From Taklimakanibacter sp049323275 (GTDB lineage: Bacteria > Pseudomonadota > Alphaproteobacteria > Rhizobiales > Aestuariivirgaceae), in contig JBMOOM010000021.1 in NCBI GenBank assembly GCA_049323275.1, positions 97,742-161,741 of the forward strand: a stretch of DNA of 64,000 nt, written 5' to 3'. The notes beneath the pieces were generated by a model. The model was not told the origin of the DNA, ran no database searches, and saw only the letters and a program-made list of their open reading frames with translations. Shown here piece by piece: positions 31,421-40,955 of the stretch. Made by a program: the position numbers and the translations under genes. How positions within the stretch are numbered: position 1 is the first letter of the stretch; each line of letters begins with the position of its first letter.

Positions 31421-33172
31421 TCAGCCCATCATCGTCTTCAACGGCTCGCGCGCCAGATTGGCCTCGATGCGCGCGCGGCCCGGCGTGTCCGGCAGGGCCT
31501 TGCGCATGTTCCTGCGGTATTCCTCCGGCATGCGCGGCGGCATCATCGGCTCATAGGCATCGACGATGGCCTCGATGATCACGGGGCCTGCAACGGCGAA
31601 TGCGGCGTCCAGCACTTCGTCGACCTGTTCCGGCCGGGTGACACTATAGCCCGCCCCGCCCATCGCCCGCGCCGCCATGGCGAAGTCGATCGGCTGCAGC
31701 TCGCAGGCGAATTGCGGATTGCCCAGGAACATCATCTGCTCCCAGGCTATCTGGTTCAGCATGTTGTTGCGGATGACGAGAAGCCGGACCGGGATATTGT
31801 AGCGGACGGCGGTGGAAAATTCACCGAGCTGCATCGCGAGGCCGCCATCCCCAACCACCGCGAATATGGGGCGGTCCGGGAAGGCGATGCCGGCGGCAAT
31901 CGCATAGGGAAGCCCGCAGGCCATGGAAGCGAGCGTGCCCGAGACCGAGAACTGCTGGCCTTCCTTGATGTCGATATGGCGCGCGACGAGCTCGGTGTTC
32001 TGGCCGGAGTCGGCGGCGAGGATGGCGTTGTTGGGCAGCGCCTTGCCGAAGGCACGGACCACATATTGGGGCTTGAGCGGCATGGCGTCGCTCGCCTCCG
32101 CTTCCGCCATCATGACGTCCCAATCGCGCATGCGGCGCTGTGCTTCGGCGAGAAAGCTCTTGTCCGATTTAGGGACCAGCAGCTCCGCGAGACGGCGCAA
32201 GGTGTCGGCGGCGTCGCCGACGAGGCCGGCATCGACCGGATGACGCAGCCCGATGCGTTGCGCATCATGATCGATCTGCACGCTGCGGCAGCGTTCGGGA
32301 CGGGGATAATATTCGATATAGGGAAAGGTCGAGCCGACGATGAGCAGGGCGTCGCATTTCTCCATGATCTCCTGCGAGGGGAGGGTGCCGAGAATGCCGA
32401 TGCCGCCGGTCGTATGCGGATGGTCGTCGGGCAGCACCGCCTTGCCGAGAAGCGCTTTGGCGACGGGTGCGCCCAGGATGTCGGCGACCTGGCCGAGTTC
32501 GATGCGCGCGCCAAGCGCCCCCTGGCCGGCCAGGATCGCCACCTTCTCGGCCCGATTGAGGATTTCCGCCGCTTTCGTGAGCTGAATGGGATCGCAGCTC
32601 GTCGTGCCAGCGAACCATTGTTCGGGCGTATGGTGGGGCCGGTTCCGACGCGAACGTTCGCTCTCGGCGAGCGTCTGTTCCTGCACATCGCTGGCGATCG
32701 AGAGATGCGCGACGCCGCGGCCCGCAAGGGCCGACCGGCAAGCGAGGCCCGCCACGCTTTCCATATGCGCCGCGCCGTTCACCTGGACATTGAAGAGGGC
32801 GACGTCGCTGAACACCTTGGTCAGGTCGACGTCCTGCTGCGTAAAGGTCTCGATAAGATCGTGGAACTGCATGCCGGTGATCGCCAGAACCGGAGCGTGA
32901 TCGAGCTTCGCATCATATAGGCCGGTCAACAGATGTGTGCCTCCGGGCCCCGACGTCGCCAGGCACACGCCGAGCTTTCCCGTCCATTTGGCATAGGCCG
33001 ATGCCATGAAGGCGGCCGATTCCTCGTGACGGACCTGAATGAACCTGATCATGTCCTGGCGCCGGCGCAGCGCTTCCATGACCCCGTTGATTCCGTCTCC
33101 CGGCAGGCCGAAGATGACCTTTACGTCCCATTCGATCAGGGTATCGATAAGGATTTCGGCGGTGTTCCGCAT
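31421..33172 (-). CDS. Thiamine-diphosphate enzyme, pyruvate oxidase (PoxB)-like
   Basis: 583 residues with the three domains of the acetolactate synthase/pyruvate oxidase superfamily. The catalytic Glu is in RHEESAAFMASAYAK, the FAD-type central domain is around residues 190-330, and the ThDP/Mg motif is GDGGLAMQLGEF followed by IRNN. Closest type is quinone-dependent pyruvate oxidase (PoxB), which decarboxylates pyruvate to acetate; the C-terminal membrane peptide of E. coli PoxB is not obvious. A GGAAC box upstream (33231-33235) has a -10 CCTT, one base off the EcfG consensus. Confidence 0.88.
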   Translation of the reverse strand: MRNTAEILIDTLIEWDVKVIFGLPGDGINGVMEALRRRQDMIRFIQVRHEESAAFMASAYAKWTGKLGVCLATSGPGGTHLLTGLYDAKLDHAPVLAITGMQFHDLIETFTQQDVDLTKVFSDVALFNVQVNGAAHMESVAGLACRSALAGRGVAHLSIASDVQEQTLAESERSRRNRPHHTPEQWFAGTTSCDPIQLTKAAEILNRAEKVAILAGQGALGARIELGQVADILGAPVAKALLGKAVLPDDHPHTTGGIGILGTLPSQEIMEKCDALLIVGSTFPYIEYYPRPERCRSVQIDHDAQRIGLRHPVDAGLVGDAADTLRRLAELLVPKSDKSFLAEAQRRMRDWDVMMAEAEASDAMPLKPQYVVRAFGKALPNNAILAADSGQNTELVARHIDIKEGQQFSVSGTLASMACGLPYAIAAGIAFPDRPIFAVVGDGGLAMQLGEFSTAVRYNIPVRLLVIRNNMLNQIAWEQMMFLGNPQFACELQPIDFAMAARAMGGAGYSVTRPEQVDEVLDAAFAVAGPVIIEAIVDAYEPMMPPRMPEEYRRNMRKALPDTPGRARIEANLAREPLKTMMG

Positions 33173-33310
33173 GTCGATCTTCCTCTCCTGGAACGGCCGT
33201 CCGATGGAGAAAGGCTCCGCCGGCCCATAAGTTCCCGTGTGGATGTTTAGGAACCGGCCGGCCGGGCGCGTTTTGATGTCGAGGTTGACGCTCTACGAAA
33301 GGTCTCCATC

Positions 33311-33826
33311 ATGAAACGTCACGATTTCCTTCGCCTCGGCCTGCTTCTGCCGATCGTTCCCCTGCTGGACGCCAGATGTGCGCCTCCCGCCGCCGCGGCG
33401 GCGGTCACGGGAGCGATGTTCGTCGACAAGGCCGGCAACGCCGGAATGTTCGAGATCGAATCGAGCAAGCTCGTCCTGGCGGCGTCCCCGAGCCCGCCCG
33501 TCAAGTCTTTCGCCGAGAAGATGATCACCGATCACACGATCGCGGCCGAGGAACTGAAATCCGTCGCGTCAGGCAAATACAAGCTGCCCTCCGGCCTCGA
33601 TGCGAAACACCAGGCGATGCTCGATGAACTCAAGGCCGCCGGTGAGCGCGGGGAAAGGACCTATGTCGAGATGCAGGTAAAGGCGCATGAGGAGGCGGTG
33701 GCGCTGTTCGGCGGCTACGGAAAGCAGGGCGACGACGTCGCTCTTCAGGCCTTCGCCATCAAGACGCTTCCCACGCTCGAGATGCATTCGGACATGATCA
33801 AGAAGATCAGCGCCGGCATGAGCTGA
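33311..33826 (+). CDS. DUF4142 exported protein
   Basis: 171 residues. A signal sequence (ends near CAPPAAAA) precedes a DUF4142 helical domain with FVDKAGNAGMFEIESSKLVL, SFAEKMITDHTIAAEELKSV and TLPTLEMHSDMIK. DUF4142 proteins are ferritin-like helical proteins of the periplasm, often stress-induced. A Cys in the signal (LLDARCAP) could be a weak lipobox. A second DUF4142 protein lies at 45445-46023. Confidence 0.9.
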   Translation: MKRHDFLRLGLLLPIVPLLDARCAPPAAAAAVTGAMFVDKAGNAGMFEIESSKLVLAASPSPPVKSFAEKMITDHTIAAEELKSVASGKYKLPSGLDAKHQAMLDELKAAGERGERTYVEMQVKAHEEAVALFGGYGKQGDDVALQAFAIKTLPTLEMHSDMIKKISAGMS

Positions 33827-33833
33827 GCCTCTG

Positions 33834-34625
33834 TCAGTTTCGGCGGCGCCCCGAGCCCGGTTCGGCCATTCTGCGATGCTGTTCGGCAAGAATGGCCGAG
33901 GGCGTGACATTGGCGATCGCCGATTGCAGCTTGTTGTGCCAGCCGCTGACCACATCGCCGTCGCCGCGAAGCATCGCTTCGTAACCTGTCCTGGCCACGT
34001 CGGCCGGATCGTCCTTCTCGCTCTGCCCGATCCGGGTGTCGAGCAGGTCGGCCCGCTCGAAGAAATCGGTCTCGGTTGCGCCTGGCATCAGGCAGGTGAC
34101 CGTCACGCCGTTGCCGGCGAGCTCGGCCCTGAGGGCGAAGGAGAAGGAGTCCAGGAACGCCTTGCTGGCATTGTAGACGGCCTGATAGGTGCCCGGCATG
34201 AAGCCGGCGATGGAGCCGGTGATGAGAATACGCCCGCTCCCGCGGACGCGCATGTCTCCGCCGACCCGGTGAATGAGGCGCAACGTGCCGGTGATATTGG
34301 TGTTGACGACATGCATGATGTCGTCGAAATCCTGGTCGAGGAAACCTTTGCCGAGGCCGCGTCCGGCATTGGCGAGAAGAGCATCGACCGGGCGCCTGCC
34401 GATTTCGGCGCACAGGCTGTCGACGCCTTCGATCGTCGCGAGGTCGAGCTTGCGCGCCGTGACGCCCGCACCGAAGCGGCGCAACTCTTCGGCGGCCTGG
34501 TTGATCTCTTCTTCATCGGCGGCGATCAGGAGGTCGTAGCCGTCGCCGGCGCAGAGCTTTGCCAGTTCGCGGCCGATGCCGGAACTGGCGCCCGTCACGA
34601 TGGCGAATTTTTTAGCGATAGGCAT
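33834..34625 (-). CDS. Short-chain dehydrogenase/reductase
   Basis: 263 residues of the classical SDR type: cofactor motif TGASSGIG near residue 13, NAG at LLANAGRG, catalytic Ser in LITGSIAGFM and YxxxK in YNASKAFLD. The substrate is unknown. ATG 34625 is preceded by AGGAGAG. It is 24 bp downstream of the alcohol dehydrogenase and probably in one operon with it and the KGG protein gene. Confidence 0.93.
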   Translation of the reverse strand: MPIAKKFAIVTGASSGIGRELAKLCAGDGYDLLIAADEEEINQAAEELRRFGAGVTARKLDLATIEGVDSLCAEIGRRPVDALLANAGRGLGKGFLDQDFDDIMHVVNTNITGTLRLIHRVGGDMRVRGSGRILITGSIAGFMPGTYQAVYNASKAFLDSFSFALRAELAGNGVTVTCLMPGATETDFFERADLLDTRIGQSEKDDPADVARTGYEAMLRGDGDVVSGWHNKLQSAIANVTPSAILAEQHRRMAEPGSGRRRN

Positions 34626-34649
34626 GTCGCTCTCCTGTGCTGACAAGTC

Positions 34650-35819
34650 TCACGGCCGCAGGACGACTTTGATGCAGCCATCCTCTTTGTCGCGGAACTT
34701 CCGATAGAGATCCGGCGCTTCCGCGAGCGAAGCGCGATGGGTGATGACGAAGGACGGATCGAATTCGCCGCGCTCGATCTTGTCGAGCAGGTGGTGCATG
34801 TAGTGCTGCACCGGCGTCTGCGCCATGCGAAAGGTCAGGCCGCGATTGATCGCCGAACCCATGGGAATCTTGTCGAGAAAGCCGCCATAGACACCGACGA
34901 TCGAAACCGTTCCGAAATTGCGGCAGCAATGGATGGCTTGGCGGAGCACATGCGGCCGGTCCGTGCCCATGAAGGTGGCGACCTTGACCCTGTCGACCAC
35001 CGAATAGAAGCTGGATTGGGTTTCGGGCTCGGTGCCTACGGCATCGATGCAGGCATCGGCGCCGCGTCCCTTGGTGATCTCCTGAATGCGCTCGAAGACG
35101 TCCTCCGCCATGAAGTCGATGGTAAGGGCGCCACTTTGCCGGGCCAGGCGCAAGCGTTCCGGCACGGTGTCGATCGCGATGATGCGCTCCGCGCCGAGCA
35201 TCAGGGCGCTGCGGATCGCCATCTGCCCGACCGGGCCGCAACCCCAGATCGCGATCGTCTCGCCAGGCTTGATATTGCAGAAATCCGCGGCCATGTAGCC
35301 GGTCGGAAAGATGTCGGAGAGGAACAGAACCTGCTCGTCGGAAAGGCCGGAGGGAATCTTGAGGGCGCCCGTGTCGGCGAAGGGAACGCGCATATATTCG
35401 GCCTGTCCGCCGGCATATCCCCCGAGCATGTGCGAATAACCGAACAGGCCGGCCGGCGAATGCCCCCAGAGGTCGGCCGCCATCTGGTGGTTGGGATTGG
35501 ATCTTTCGCAGGCCGAGAAGAAGCCGCGCTGGCAGAAGAAACATTCACCGCACGCGATGGTGAAGGGAATGACGACCTTGTCGCCGGTTTTGAGCGTTTT
35601 GACCGCGGAGCCGACCTCGACGACTTCGCCCATGGTTTCATGCCCCATGACGTCGCCGGCCTCCATCGAGGGAATGAGGCCGCCATAGATATGAAGGTCC
35701 GACCCGCAGATGGCGCAGGCGGTCACCTTGATGATCGCGTCGCGCGGATGCCGGATGGTCGGATCGGGCACCGTTTCACAGCGCATGTCGGCCTTGCCAT
35801 GCCAGGTGATCGCTTTCAT
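34650..35819 (-). CDS. Zinc-dependent alcohol dehydrogenase
   Basis: 389 residues of the medium-chain family. Catalytic Zn ligands appear as Cys in TACAICGSDLH, His in MGHETMGEVVEVG; the structural Zn Cys cluster is CGECFFCQRGFFSAC; the NAD site is GCGPVGQMAI. This long form resembles formaldehyde-dismutase/glutathione-independent formaldehyde dehydrogenase-like enzymes. The physiological substrate is unknown; aldehyde detoxification under stress is plausible. GAGGAAAA precedes ATG 35819. Confidence 0.92.
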   Translation of the reverse strand: MKAITWHGKADMRCETVPDPTIRHPRDAIIKVTACAICGSDLHIYGGLIPSMEAGDVMGHETMGEVVEVGSAVKTLKTGDKVVIPFTIACGECFFCQRGFFSACERSNPNHQMAADLWGHSPAGLFGYSHMLGGYAGGQAEYMRVPFADTGALKIPSGLSDEQVLFLSDIFPTGYMAADFCNIKPGETIAIWGCGPVGQMAIRSALMLGAERIIAIDTVPERLRLARQSGALTIDFMAEDVFERIQEITKGRGADACIDAVGTEPETQSSFYSVVDRVKVATFMGTDRPHVLRQAIHCCRNFGTVSIVGVYGGFLDKIPMGSAINRGLTFRMAQTPVQHYMHHLLDKIERGEFDPSFVITHRASLAEAPDLYRKFRDKEDGCIKVVLRP

Positions 35820-35875
35820 GCGGTTTTCCTCGTGAGGGCGGGAAGGAGACGCCGGCACGGCCGGCGTCTCAAGAT

Positions 35876-36049
35876 TCAGCGTTCGCCGCCTTTGCGGCCG
35901 GCTTCGCGGGCTTTTTCCGGATTGTCGCGGAAGTTGTTGCCGCGCCTGTCATCGCCTTGCTGCTGCTGCCTGCCGCTTTCCTTGGACCCGCCTTGCTGCT
36001 GCTTGTGCTCCTGTTGCCGGCGGTCGCTGTCTTTTCGTTCGTTCGCCAT
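35876..36049 (-). CDS. KGG-type stress-induced small protein
   Basis: 57 residues, extremely hydrophilic and Gln/Arg/Lys-rich, ending with NFRDNPEKAREAGRKGGE, one KGG repeat of the kind found in general stress protein GsiB and E. coli YmdF/YciG. It is probably disordered and protective under desiccation or osmotic stress. AAGGAG lies six bases before ATG 36049, and a perfect EcfG promoter at 36082-36106 drives it. It heads the ADH-SDR operon. Confidence 0.9.
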   Translation of the reverse strand: MANERKDSDRRQQEHKQQQGGSKESGRQQQQGDDRRGNNFRDNPEKAREAGRKGGER

Positions 36050-36081
36050 GACGCACTCCTTTTCGCGCCGTCCCGTAGCCA

Positions 36082-36106
36082 AACGGGCATGCTTCACGGG
36101 CGTTCC
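36082..36106 (-). promoter_or_regulatory. EcfG-type promoter
   Basis: GGAAC (36106-36102), 16 bases, CGTT (36085-36082) on the minus strand, 33 bp upstream of the KGG protein start. Confidence 0.78.
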
Positions 36107-36120
36107 TAAATTGGGGGGCG

Positions 36121-36447
36121 TCATTCCCGCCGGCGTCGGCGCGGGTTCCGAGGCGGAGGCGACGGCGTCGGGTCGCTGCGCGCATGTCCGGGCTCGCGGT
36201 GCCCATAGCCGCCATAGGCGTAGTCAGATTCGCCCTGCTCAGGTTCCACCGGCAGCACATGCGTCTCGTCGAAAGGCGGGGTTCCGTTACCCGGCCCTCC
36301 GCCGGCTTCATCGGGCACATGTTCCCAAGCCGCCGGTTTGCCGGGATGACCATACCAGTCCCGGCCTTCCCCCTGAGTTGTAAAATCCTGTTCCTCCGAC
36401 TCGCCTGGTTTGGCAGGCTTCTGGCGTTTGGATCGAATTCGGATCAT
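36121..36447 (-). CDS. Small hydrophilic protein of unknown function
   Basis: 108 residues, rich in Gly, Pro, Glu and Arg, no signal or membrane segment, with a low-complexity Arg/Pro C-terminus. I do not recognise a family. Start ATG 36447 is supported by a GGAAC-N16-GGTT promoter-like site at 36482-36506 (minus strand) at a fitting distance. A longer frame starting at 36591 would run through that site and is less likely. Confidence 0.5.
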   Translation of the reverse strand: MIRIRSKRQKPAKPGESEEQDFTTQGEGRDWYGHPGKPAAWEHVPDEAGGGPGNGTPPFDETHVLPVEPEQGESDYAYGGYGHREPGHARSDPTPSPPPRNPRRRRRE

Positions 36448-36540
36448 GTCGCACCGTCGATGGCGTTGGAACTGACCGCAAAACCAGCTTGGACGATGGG
36501 AGTTCCTGATGTCCTCACATGAAGCCGACCCGCAGTCGGA

Positions 36541-36565
36541 GGAACCAACGGAAATGGATCGGGTT
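36541..36565 (+). promoter_or_regulatory. EcfG-like promoter (one mismatch)
   Basis: GGAAC (36541-36545), 16 bases, GGTT (36562-36565), 36 bp before the glycosyltransferase start. A divergent copy with the same GGTT -10 lies at 36482-36506 on the minus strand. Confidence 0.45.
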
Positions 36566-36601
36566 ATTCCCGTGTAGTCCAACTTCTTCATCGAGACAGC
36601 C

Positions 36602-37711
36602 GTGAAGATCGCCCAAGTCGCTCCCTTATTCGAAAGCGTACCTCCCAGACTCTATGGCGGCACCGAGCGTATCGTATCCTACCTGACCGAAGAGCTCGTC
36701 GGCAGGGGGCATTCGGTGACGCTTTTCGCCTCGGGAGACTCCCGTACCCGCGCCGCGCTTGCTCCGGGATGTGAAACCGCGCTTCGCCTCAGCGAAACGA
36801 CATACGATCCCGTCTTGCAGCATCTGCTCATGCTGGAACAGGTGCGTGAGCGGGCCGAGGAGTTCGACGTCATCCATTTCCATATCGATCTGCTGCAATT
36901 TCCTGCCCTGCGCAGTCTGCGCCGGCCCGCCGTCACGACATTGCATAGCCGTCTCGATCTTCCGGGCCTGTTTCGCTTCTACCAGGCTTTCAACGAGGCT
37001 CATCTGGTTGCGATCTCACGGGCGCAAAGGCGCAGCCTGCCCTCGGAGGCGCATGCTTCGATGATCTACCATGCGTTGCCGAGCGAGCTTCTCCATCTCT
37101 CCGCCGGCCGTGGCGGGTATCTCGCGTTTCTCGGACGCATCTCGCCGGAAAAGGGACCGGTTGACGCCATCCTGATCGCACTGGCTGCCGGCATGCCGCT
37201 CAAGATCGCGGCAAAGATCGACCGCGCCGATCGCGCCTATTGGAACGACGTGGTCAAACCGCTCGTCGATCGCAGTCCCGGAATTGCTTATGTGGGTGAG
37301 ATCGCAGAGCACGAGAAGGTGGAGTTCCTCGGCAATGCGGCCGCTCTCCTGTTTCCCATCGACTGGCCGGAACCTTTCGGCCTCGTGATGATCGAAGCGA
37401 TGGCCTGTGGCACGCCGATCATCGCCTATCCGATGGGATCTGTCCCAGAAATCGTCGAAGAAGGCCGGTCCGGATTCATCGTCGGCAGTCGCGAGGCGGC
37501 CGCCGCCGCCGTGCAGAAGCTTTCGGATATCGACCGCCGCGCCGTGCGGCAATGCTTCGACCGCCGCTTCACGATCGGACGCATGACTTCGGATTATCTG
37601 AAGCTCTATGATAGGCTGCTCAGATCTGACTGTGTGAACGGACATGTCTATGGGCCGCCGCTCGCTGTGGCCGACCACTATCGGGATATGCACTCCGCTC
37701 ACCCGGTCTAA
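36602..37711 (+). CDS. Family 4 glycosyltransferase
   Basis: 369 residues, GT-B fold. Acceptor-domain start KIAQVAPLFESVPPRLYGGTER, donor-site part LGRISPEKGPVDAI and the conserved EPFGLVMIEAMACGTPIIAY near residues 255-275 (Glu-x7-Glu nucleotide-sugar motif). Members transfer sugars from nucleotide donors, often trehalose or glycan related. It starts with GTG 36602 behind an EcfG-like promoter, and the debranching-type enzyme follows 15 bp later. Confidence 0.9.
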   Translation: MKIAQVAPLFESVPPRLYGGTERIVSYLTEELVGRGHSVTLFASGDSRTRAALAPGCETALRLSETTYDPVLQHLLMLEQVRERAEEFDVIHFHIDLLQFPALRSLRRPAVTTLHSRLDLPGLFRFYQAFNEAHLVAISRAQRRSLPSEAHASMIYHALPSELLHLSAGRGGYLAFLGRISPEKGPVDAILIALAAGMPLKIAAKIDRADRAYWNDVVKPLVDRSPGIAYVGEIAEHEKVEFLGNAAALLFPIDWPEPFGLVMIEAMACGTPIIAYPMGSVPEIVEEGRSGFIVGSREAAAAAVQKLSDIDRRAVRQCFDRRFTIGRMTSDYLKLYDRLLRSDCVNGHVYGPPLAVADHYRDMHSAHPV

Positions 37712-37726
37712 CCACTGGAGGCCGCG

Positions 37727-39907
37727 ATGCTGCAGGATCGCAAAGACCCACCGGCGGCAACCGATGAACAGTTCCAGATCAGCGCATTCTTCTCGCTCCA
37801 GGAACGGCGTCCGCGCATTCTCAAACGCGACGACACTTTCGCCGTCATCGATCCCAATGGCGATCTGCTTTCCGGATTCGGCAGTTCTGACGGGATCTAC
37901 TACCGCGATACGCGCTATCTGTCCCACTATGAGGTGCTGATCGGCGGAGTGCGTCCGATTCTTCTGTCCTCATCGTTGACGGACGACAGCTCCATGCTGA
38001 TCTCGGACCTTGCCAATCCCGATGTATTCGCCGGACAGAAGCTCGTGCTCCATCATGATTCCATCCATGTCCGGCGGTCGAAATTCCTCGAGGATGGCGT
38101 TTGTCATGAGCGCGTCGTCATTCGCAATTTCGACGACGCGGTGGTTGCGTTGCCGGTCGAATTCCGCTTCCAGTCGGACTTCGCCGACATATTCGAGGTG
38201 CGTGGTCTCGAGCGCCCGCGCCGCGGCGCCCTTCTCGAACCCGTGCTTGCCGACGGCAGTGTGGTGCTCTCCTATAATGGGCTCGACGGCAGGCGCCTTG
38301 CCGCCACTGTGATATTCGATCCTGTGCCTGAGACGCTCGAAGGCAATCGCGCCGTCTTCACCTTGCCCTGTTCGCCGCATGAGCATCGCATCATCTTCGT
38401 GACCATTTCCTGCATCGGCAGGCCGCCGCCCCTGCCGCGCGAGAATTATCTGCGCTCGCTCGTGGCCGTCCGGCGGCGCAATCGCGCCGAAAGGCCTCGT
38501 TCGGCGGAAATTGAGAGCTCCAACGACATCTTCAACGAGGCGGTCAGGCGGGCCCAATCGGATATCGAGATGCTCACCACGCGAACGCCGCACGGGCCTT
38601 ATGTATATGCCGGCATTCCATGGTTCAGCACCGTTTTTGGCCGCGACGCCCTTGTCACGGCCCTGCTCACCTTGTGGAGCAAACCGCAATTGGCGCGCGG
38701 CGTGCTGTCCTACCTGGCGGCGCATCAGGCCGCCGAGGAAGATCCGGTTAACGACGCGGAGCCCGGCAAGATCCTGCATGAGATCAGAAACGGCGAGATG
38801 GCGCTGCTCGGCGAGGTGCCGTTCCGCCATTATTATGGAAGCATCGATGCCACCCTGCTGTTCGTGATGCTCGCCGGCGCCTATTGCGAAGCCACGCTCG
38901 ATATGGAGTTCGCCCGCTGGATCTGGCCGCATGTCGAACGGGCCTTGGAGTGGGCCGCCGCCTATGGTGACGTTGACGGCGACGGCTTCATTGAATATCG
39001 CCGCAAAAGCGAAAAAGGGCTCGTCAATCAAGGGTGGAAGGACAGCTACGATTCGATCTTTCATCATGACGGCAGCATCGCCGAACCATCGATCGCGCTC
39101 TGCGAAGTGCAGGCCTATTATTATGGCGCGCTCCTCGCCGCGGCGGGATTGGCCGAGCGCCTCGCTTGTGCGGAAGCGGCCGCAATGTTCAGGCAGAGAG
39201 CCGAGAGACTCAGGCGGGATTTCAACAACGCCTTTTGGTGCGAGGAGATCGGCAGCTTCGCGCTCGCCCTCGACGGCGGCAAGCGGCAGTGCAGCGTACG
39301 CTCTTCGAATGCCGGGCATGCGCTGTTGACCGGGCTGGCGGATTTCGACCTTGCGCGCCGGGCGGCGAAGACACTCATGGATGCGGGCTCGATGTCCGGC
39401 TGGGGCATTCGGACGATCGCGACCTCCGAGGCGCGCTACAATCCGATGTCTTATCACAACGGGTCGGTGTGGCCGCATGACAATGCGCTCATCGCTCGGG
39501 GATTCGCCCGCTATGGCTACAAATCGCACGTCATGCGAATTCTGGAAGGCTTGTTCAGCGCCGCCGGTTACATCGACCTCCGCCGCCTCCCGGAGCTGTT
39601 CTGCGGCTTTCCGCGCCGGCCGGGCCGCGGCCCGACCTTCTATCCCGTGGCCTGTTCGCCGCAAGCCTGGGCGGCCGCCTCGCTTCTCAGCCTTATTCAG
39701 TCCGCGCTCGGGCTGGAAAGCGATCCACAAACGCGCGAGATCCGGCTCGAGCGCCCGGCGCTGCCGCGTTTCCTCGATGAGATCACCTTGCGTGGCGTGC
39801 AGGCGGGCGAGGGGACGCTCGATCTGACCCTGCGCCGCGCCGGACAGGAGGTCGCGGCCAATGTGGTCCACCGCACCGGCGGCGCCCGGTTGGTCCTCAA
39901 GAGCTGA
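37727..39907 (+). CDS. Amylo-alpha-1,6-glucosidase / glycogen debranching-type protein
   Basis: 726 residues. The N-terminal domain (about 40-230, starting FAVIDPNGDLL and containing DGIYYRDTRYLSHYEV) matches the debranching-enzyme bispecific N-terminal domain, and the C-terminal part (about 280-690) is an alpha/alpha-six-barrel glycosidase with GIPWFSTVFGRDAL, GWKDSYDSIFHHDG and YHNGSVWPHDNALIA. It probably hydrolyses alpha-1,6 or other alpha-glucosidic links in storage glucan. Expressed with the upstream GT4 gene, it suggests stress-linked glucan metabolism. GGAGG precedes ATG 37727. Confidence 0.9.
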   Translation: MLQDRKDPPAATDEQFQISAFFSLQERRPRILKRDDTFAVIDPNGDLLSGFGSSDGIYYRDTRYLSHYEVLIGGVRPILLSSSLTDDSSMLISDLANPDVFAGQKLVLHHDSIHVRRSKFLEDGVCHERVVIRNFDDAVVALPVEFRFQSDFADIFEVRGLERPRRGALLEPVLADGSVVLSYNGLDGRRLAATVIFDPVPETLEGNRAVFTLPCSPHEHRIIFVTISCIGRPPPLPRENYLRSLVAVRRRNRAERPRSAEIESSNDIFNEAVRRAQSDIEMLTTRTPHGPYVYAGIPWFSTVFGRDALVTALLTLWSKPQLARGVLSYLAAHQAAEEDPVNDAEPGKILHEIRNGEMALLGEVPFRHYYGSIDATLLFVMLAGAYCEATLDMEFARWIWPHVERALEWAAAYGDVDGDGFIEYRRKSEKGLVNQGWKDSYDSIFHHDGSIAEPSIALCEVQAYYYGALLAAAGLAERLACAEAAAMFRQRAERLRRDFNNAFWCEEIGSFALALDGGKRQCSVRSSNAGHALLTGLADFDLARRAAKTLMDAGSMSGWGIRTIATSEARYNPMSYHNGSVWPHDNALIARGFARYGYKSHVMRILEGLFSAAGYIDLRRLPELFCGFPRRPGRGPTFYPVACSPQAWAAASLLSLIQSALGLESDPQTREIRLERPALPRFLDEITLRGVQAGEGTLDLTLRRAGQEVAANVVHRTGGARLVLKS

Positions 39908-39910
39908 GAC

Positions 39911-40486
39911 ATGGCGGGGACATTGGATCTCTTTCCACCGGATGAGGGAGCGCCCAGCGGATTTGATTATGCCGAGGCTTTCATTTCACCGGACGAGGAA
40001 AGGGGACTGGTCGATCATATCCGGAGCCTTCCCTTGCAGCCGTTCCAGTTCGGGGCCTATGAAGGCAAGCGGCGCGTCATATCCTTCGGATCTCGCTACG
40101 ACTTTGCCCGCCGCGCCGTCGAGGACGCCGCGCCGCCGCCCCAATGGATGCTGCCGGTCATCGCGCGGGTTCAGGAGTTCGGCGGTCCCGGCACCGCCCC
40201 GATCCGCCAGGTGCTCTGTACCGAATATGACCGCGGCGTCGGCATAGGGTGGCACCGCGACAAACCTCACTATGGCGAAGTTTTCGGCCTGTCGCTCGTC
40301 TCCGAATGCCGCTTCCGCTTTCGCCGCGCCGAGGGCAAGGGATGGCGGCGCTTCAATGTCGATGTCCGGCCGCGTTCGCTTTACAGGATGAGGGGCGAAG
40401 CGCGCCATGGTTGGGAGCACAGCATTCCCCCGGTCGAGAATGTTCGCTACTCGGTGACCTTCCGGACTCTGGCTTTCGAGAGCTGA
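39911..40486 (+). CDS. AlkB-like 2-oxoglutarate/Fe(II) dioxygenase
   Basis: 191 residues with iron ligands in GIGWHRDKPHYG (His-x-Asp) and HGWEHSI (His), followed by the 2-oxoglutarate Arg in RYSVTFRTL. This is the AlkB fold that removes alkyl damage from nucleic acids, here closest to the short ALKBH-like bacterial form. It begins 3 bases after the debranching-enzyme stop, so it is cotranscribed, consistent with stress and repair. Confidence 0.9.
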   Translation: MAGTLDLFPPDEGAPSGFDYAEAFISPDEERGLVDHIRSLPLQPFQFGAYEGKRRVISFGSRYDFARRAVEDAAPPPQWMLPVIARVQEFGGPGTAPIRQVLCTEYDRGVGIGWHRDKPHYGEVFGLSLVSECRFRFRRAEGKGWRRFNVDVRPRSLYRMRGEARHGWEHSIPPVENVRYSVTFRTLAFES

Positions 40487-40581
40487 CGCTCGACCGGCCT
40501 GGGCGCTTCCTGCTAGGCTCTGCGAGCAGTCGAAAGCGCCACCGCCAGAACCGAAATTCCGACGGTGGGCTCACATGCGGG

Positions 40582-40899
40582 TCAGTCCACCCTGGCCACG
40601 ATGCGGCGGTTTCCGTCGACGATATAGACGCGGTCGTTCAAGTAGACATAGCGATGGCTCTTGAGAGCCGGAGTCGCGACGACGACATCTTCGGGAACAT
40701 CGTAGACCTCGACGTCCTCGGGTACGGCGACGCCGATCTGCACATCGCCGTCCCATTTGCGGGATTTGTATTTTTTCACCTTCACGTCATCATGAATCTT
40801 GACGCCGATCTCCGGAGCGATGACGAGGTCATCGGCAAGGGCCAACGGTGCGGCGAAAGCGAGCGATGAAGCCACGAAAAGCGAAGTCAGGATACGCAT
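40582..40899 (-). CDS. Exported small protein (DUF1236-like)
   Basis: 105 residues with a signal peptide (cleavage near ALADD). The mature part ends YVYLNDRVYIVDGNRRIVARVD, the C-terminal pattern of DUF1236-type periplasmic proteins common in Rhizobiales. Function unknown. A perfect EcfG promoter lies upstream at 40956-40980. Confidence 0.8.
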   Translation of the reverse strand: MRILTSLFVASSLAFAAPLALADDLVIAPEIGVKIHDDVKVKKYKSRKWDGDVQIGVAVPEDVEVYDVPEDVVVATPALKSHRYVYLNDRVYIVDGNRRIVARVD

Positions 40900-40955
40900 G
40901 GATGATTCCTTTCATGCAGGCCCCCGTTACCGCCCGAGCCGGGCGAATGTCTGCA

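Noticed and set aside
33250..33272. GGAAC followed by CGTT before the DUF4142 gene
   Set aside because: The spacing is 14 bases, outside the 16-17 of EcfG promoters.
31304..36383. Plus-strand frames of 538 codons (31304) and 548 codons (34737)
   Set aside because: Shadows of the pyruvate-oxidase-like and alcohol dehydrogenase genes.
37970..39871. Minus-strand open frame of 633 codons
   Set aside because: Antisense to the debranching-enzyme gene, no domain resemblance.
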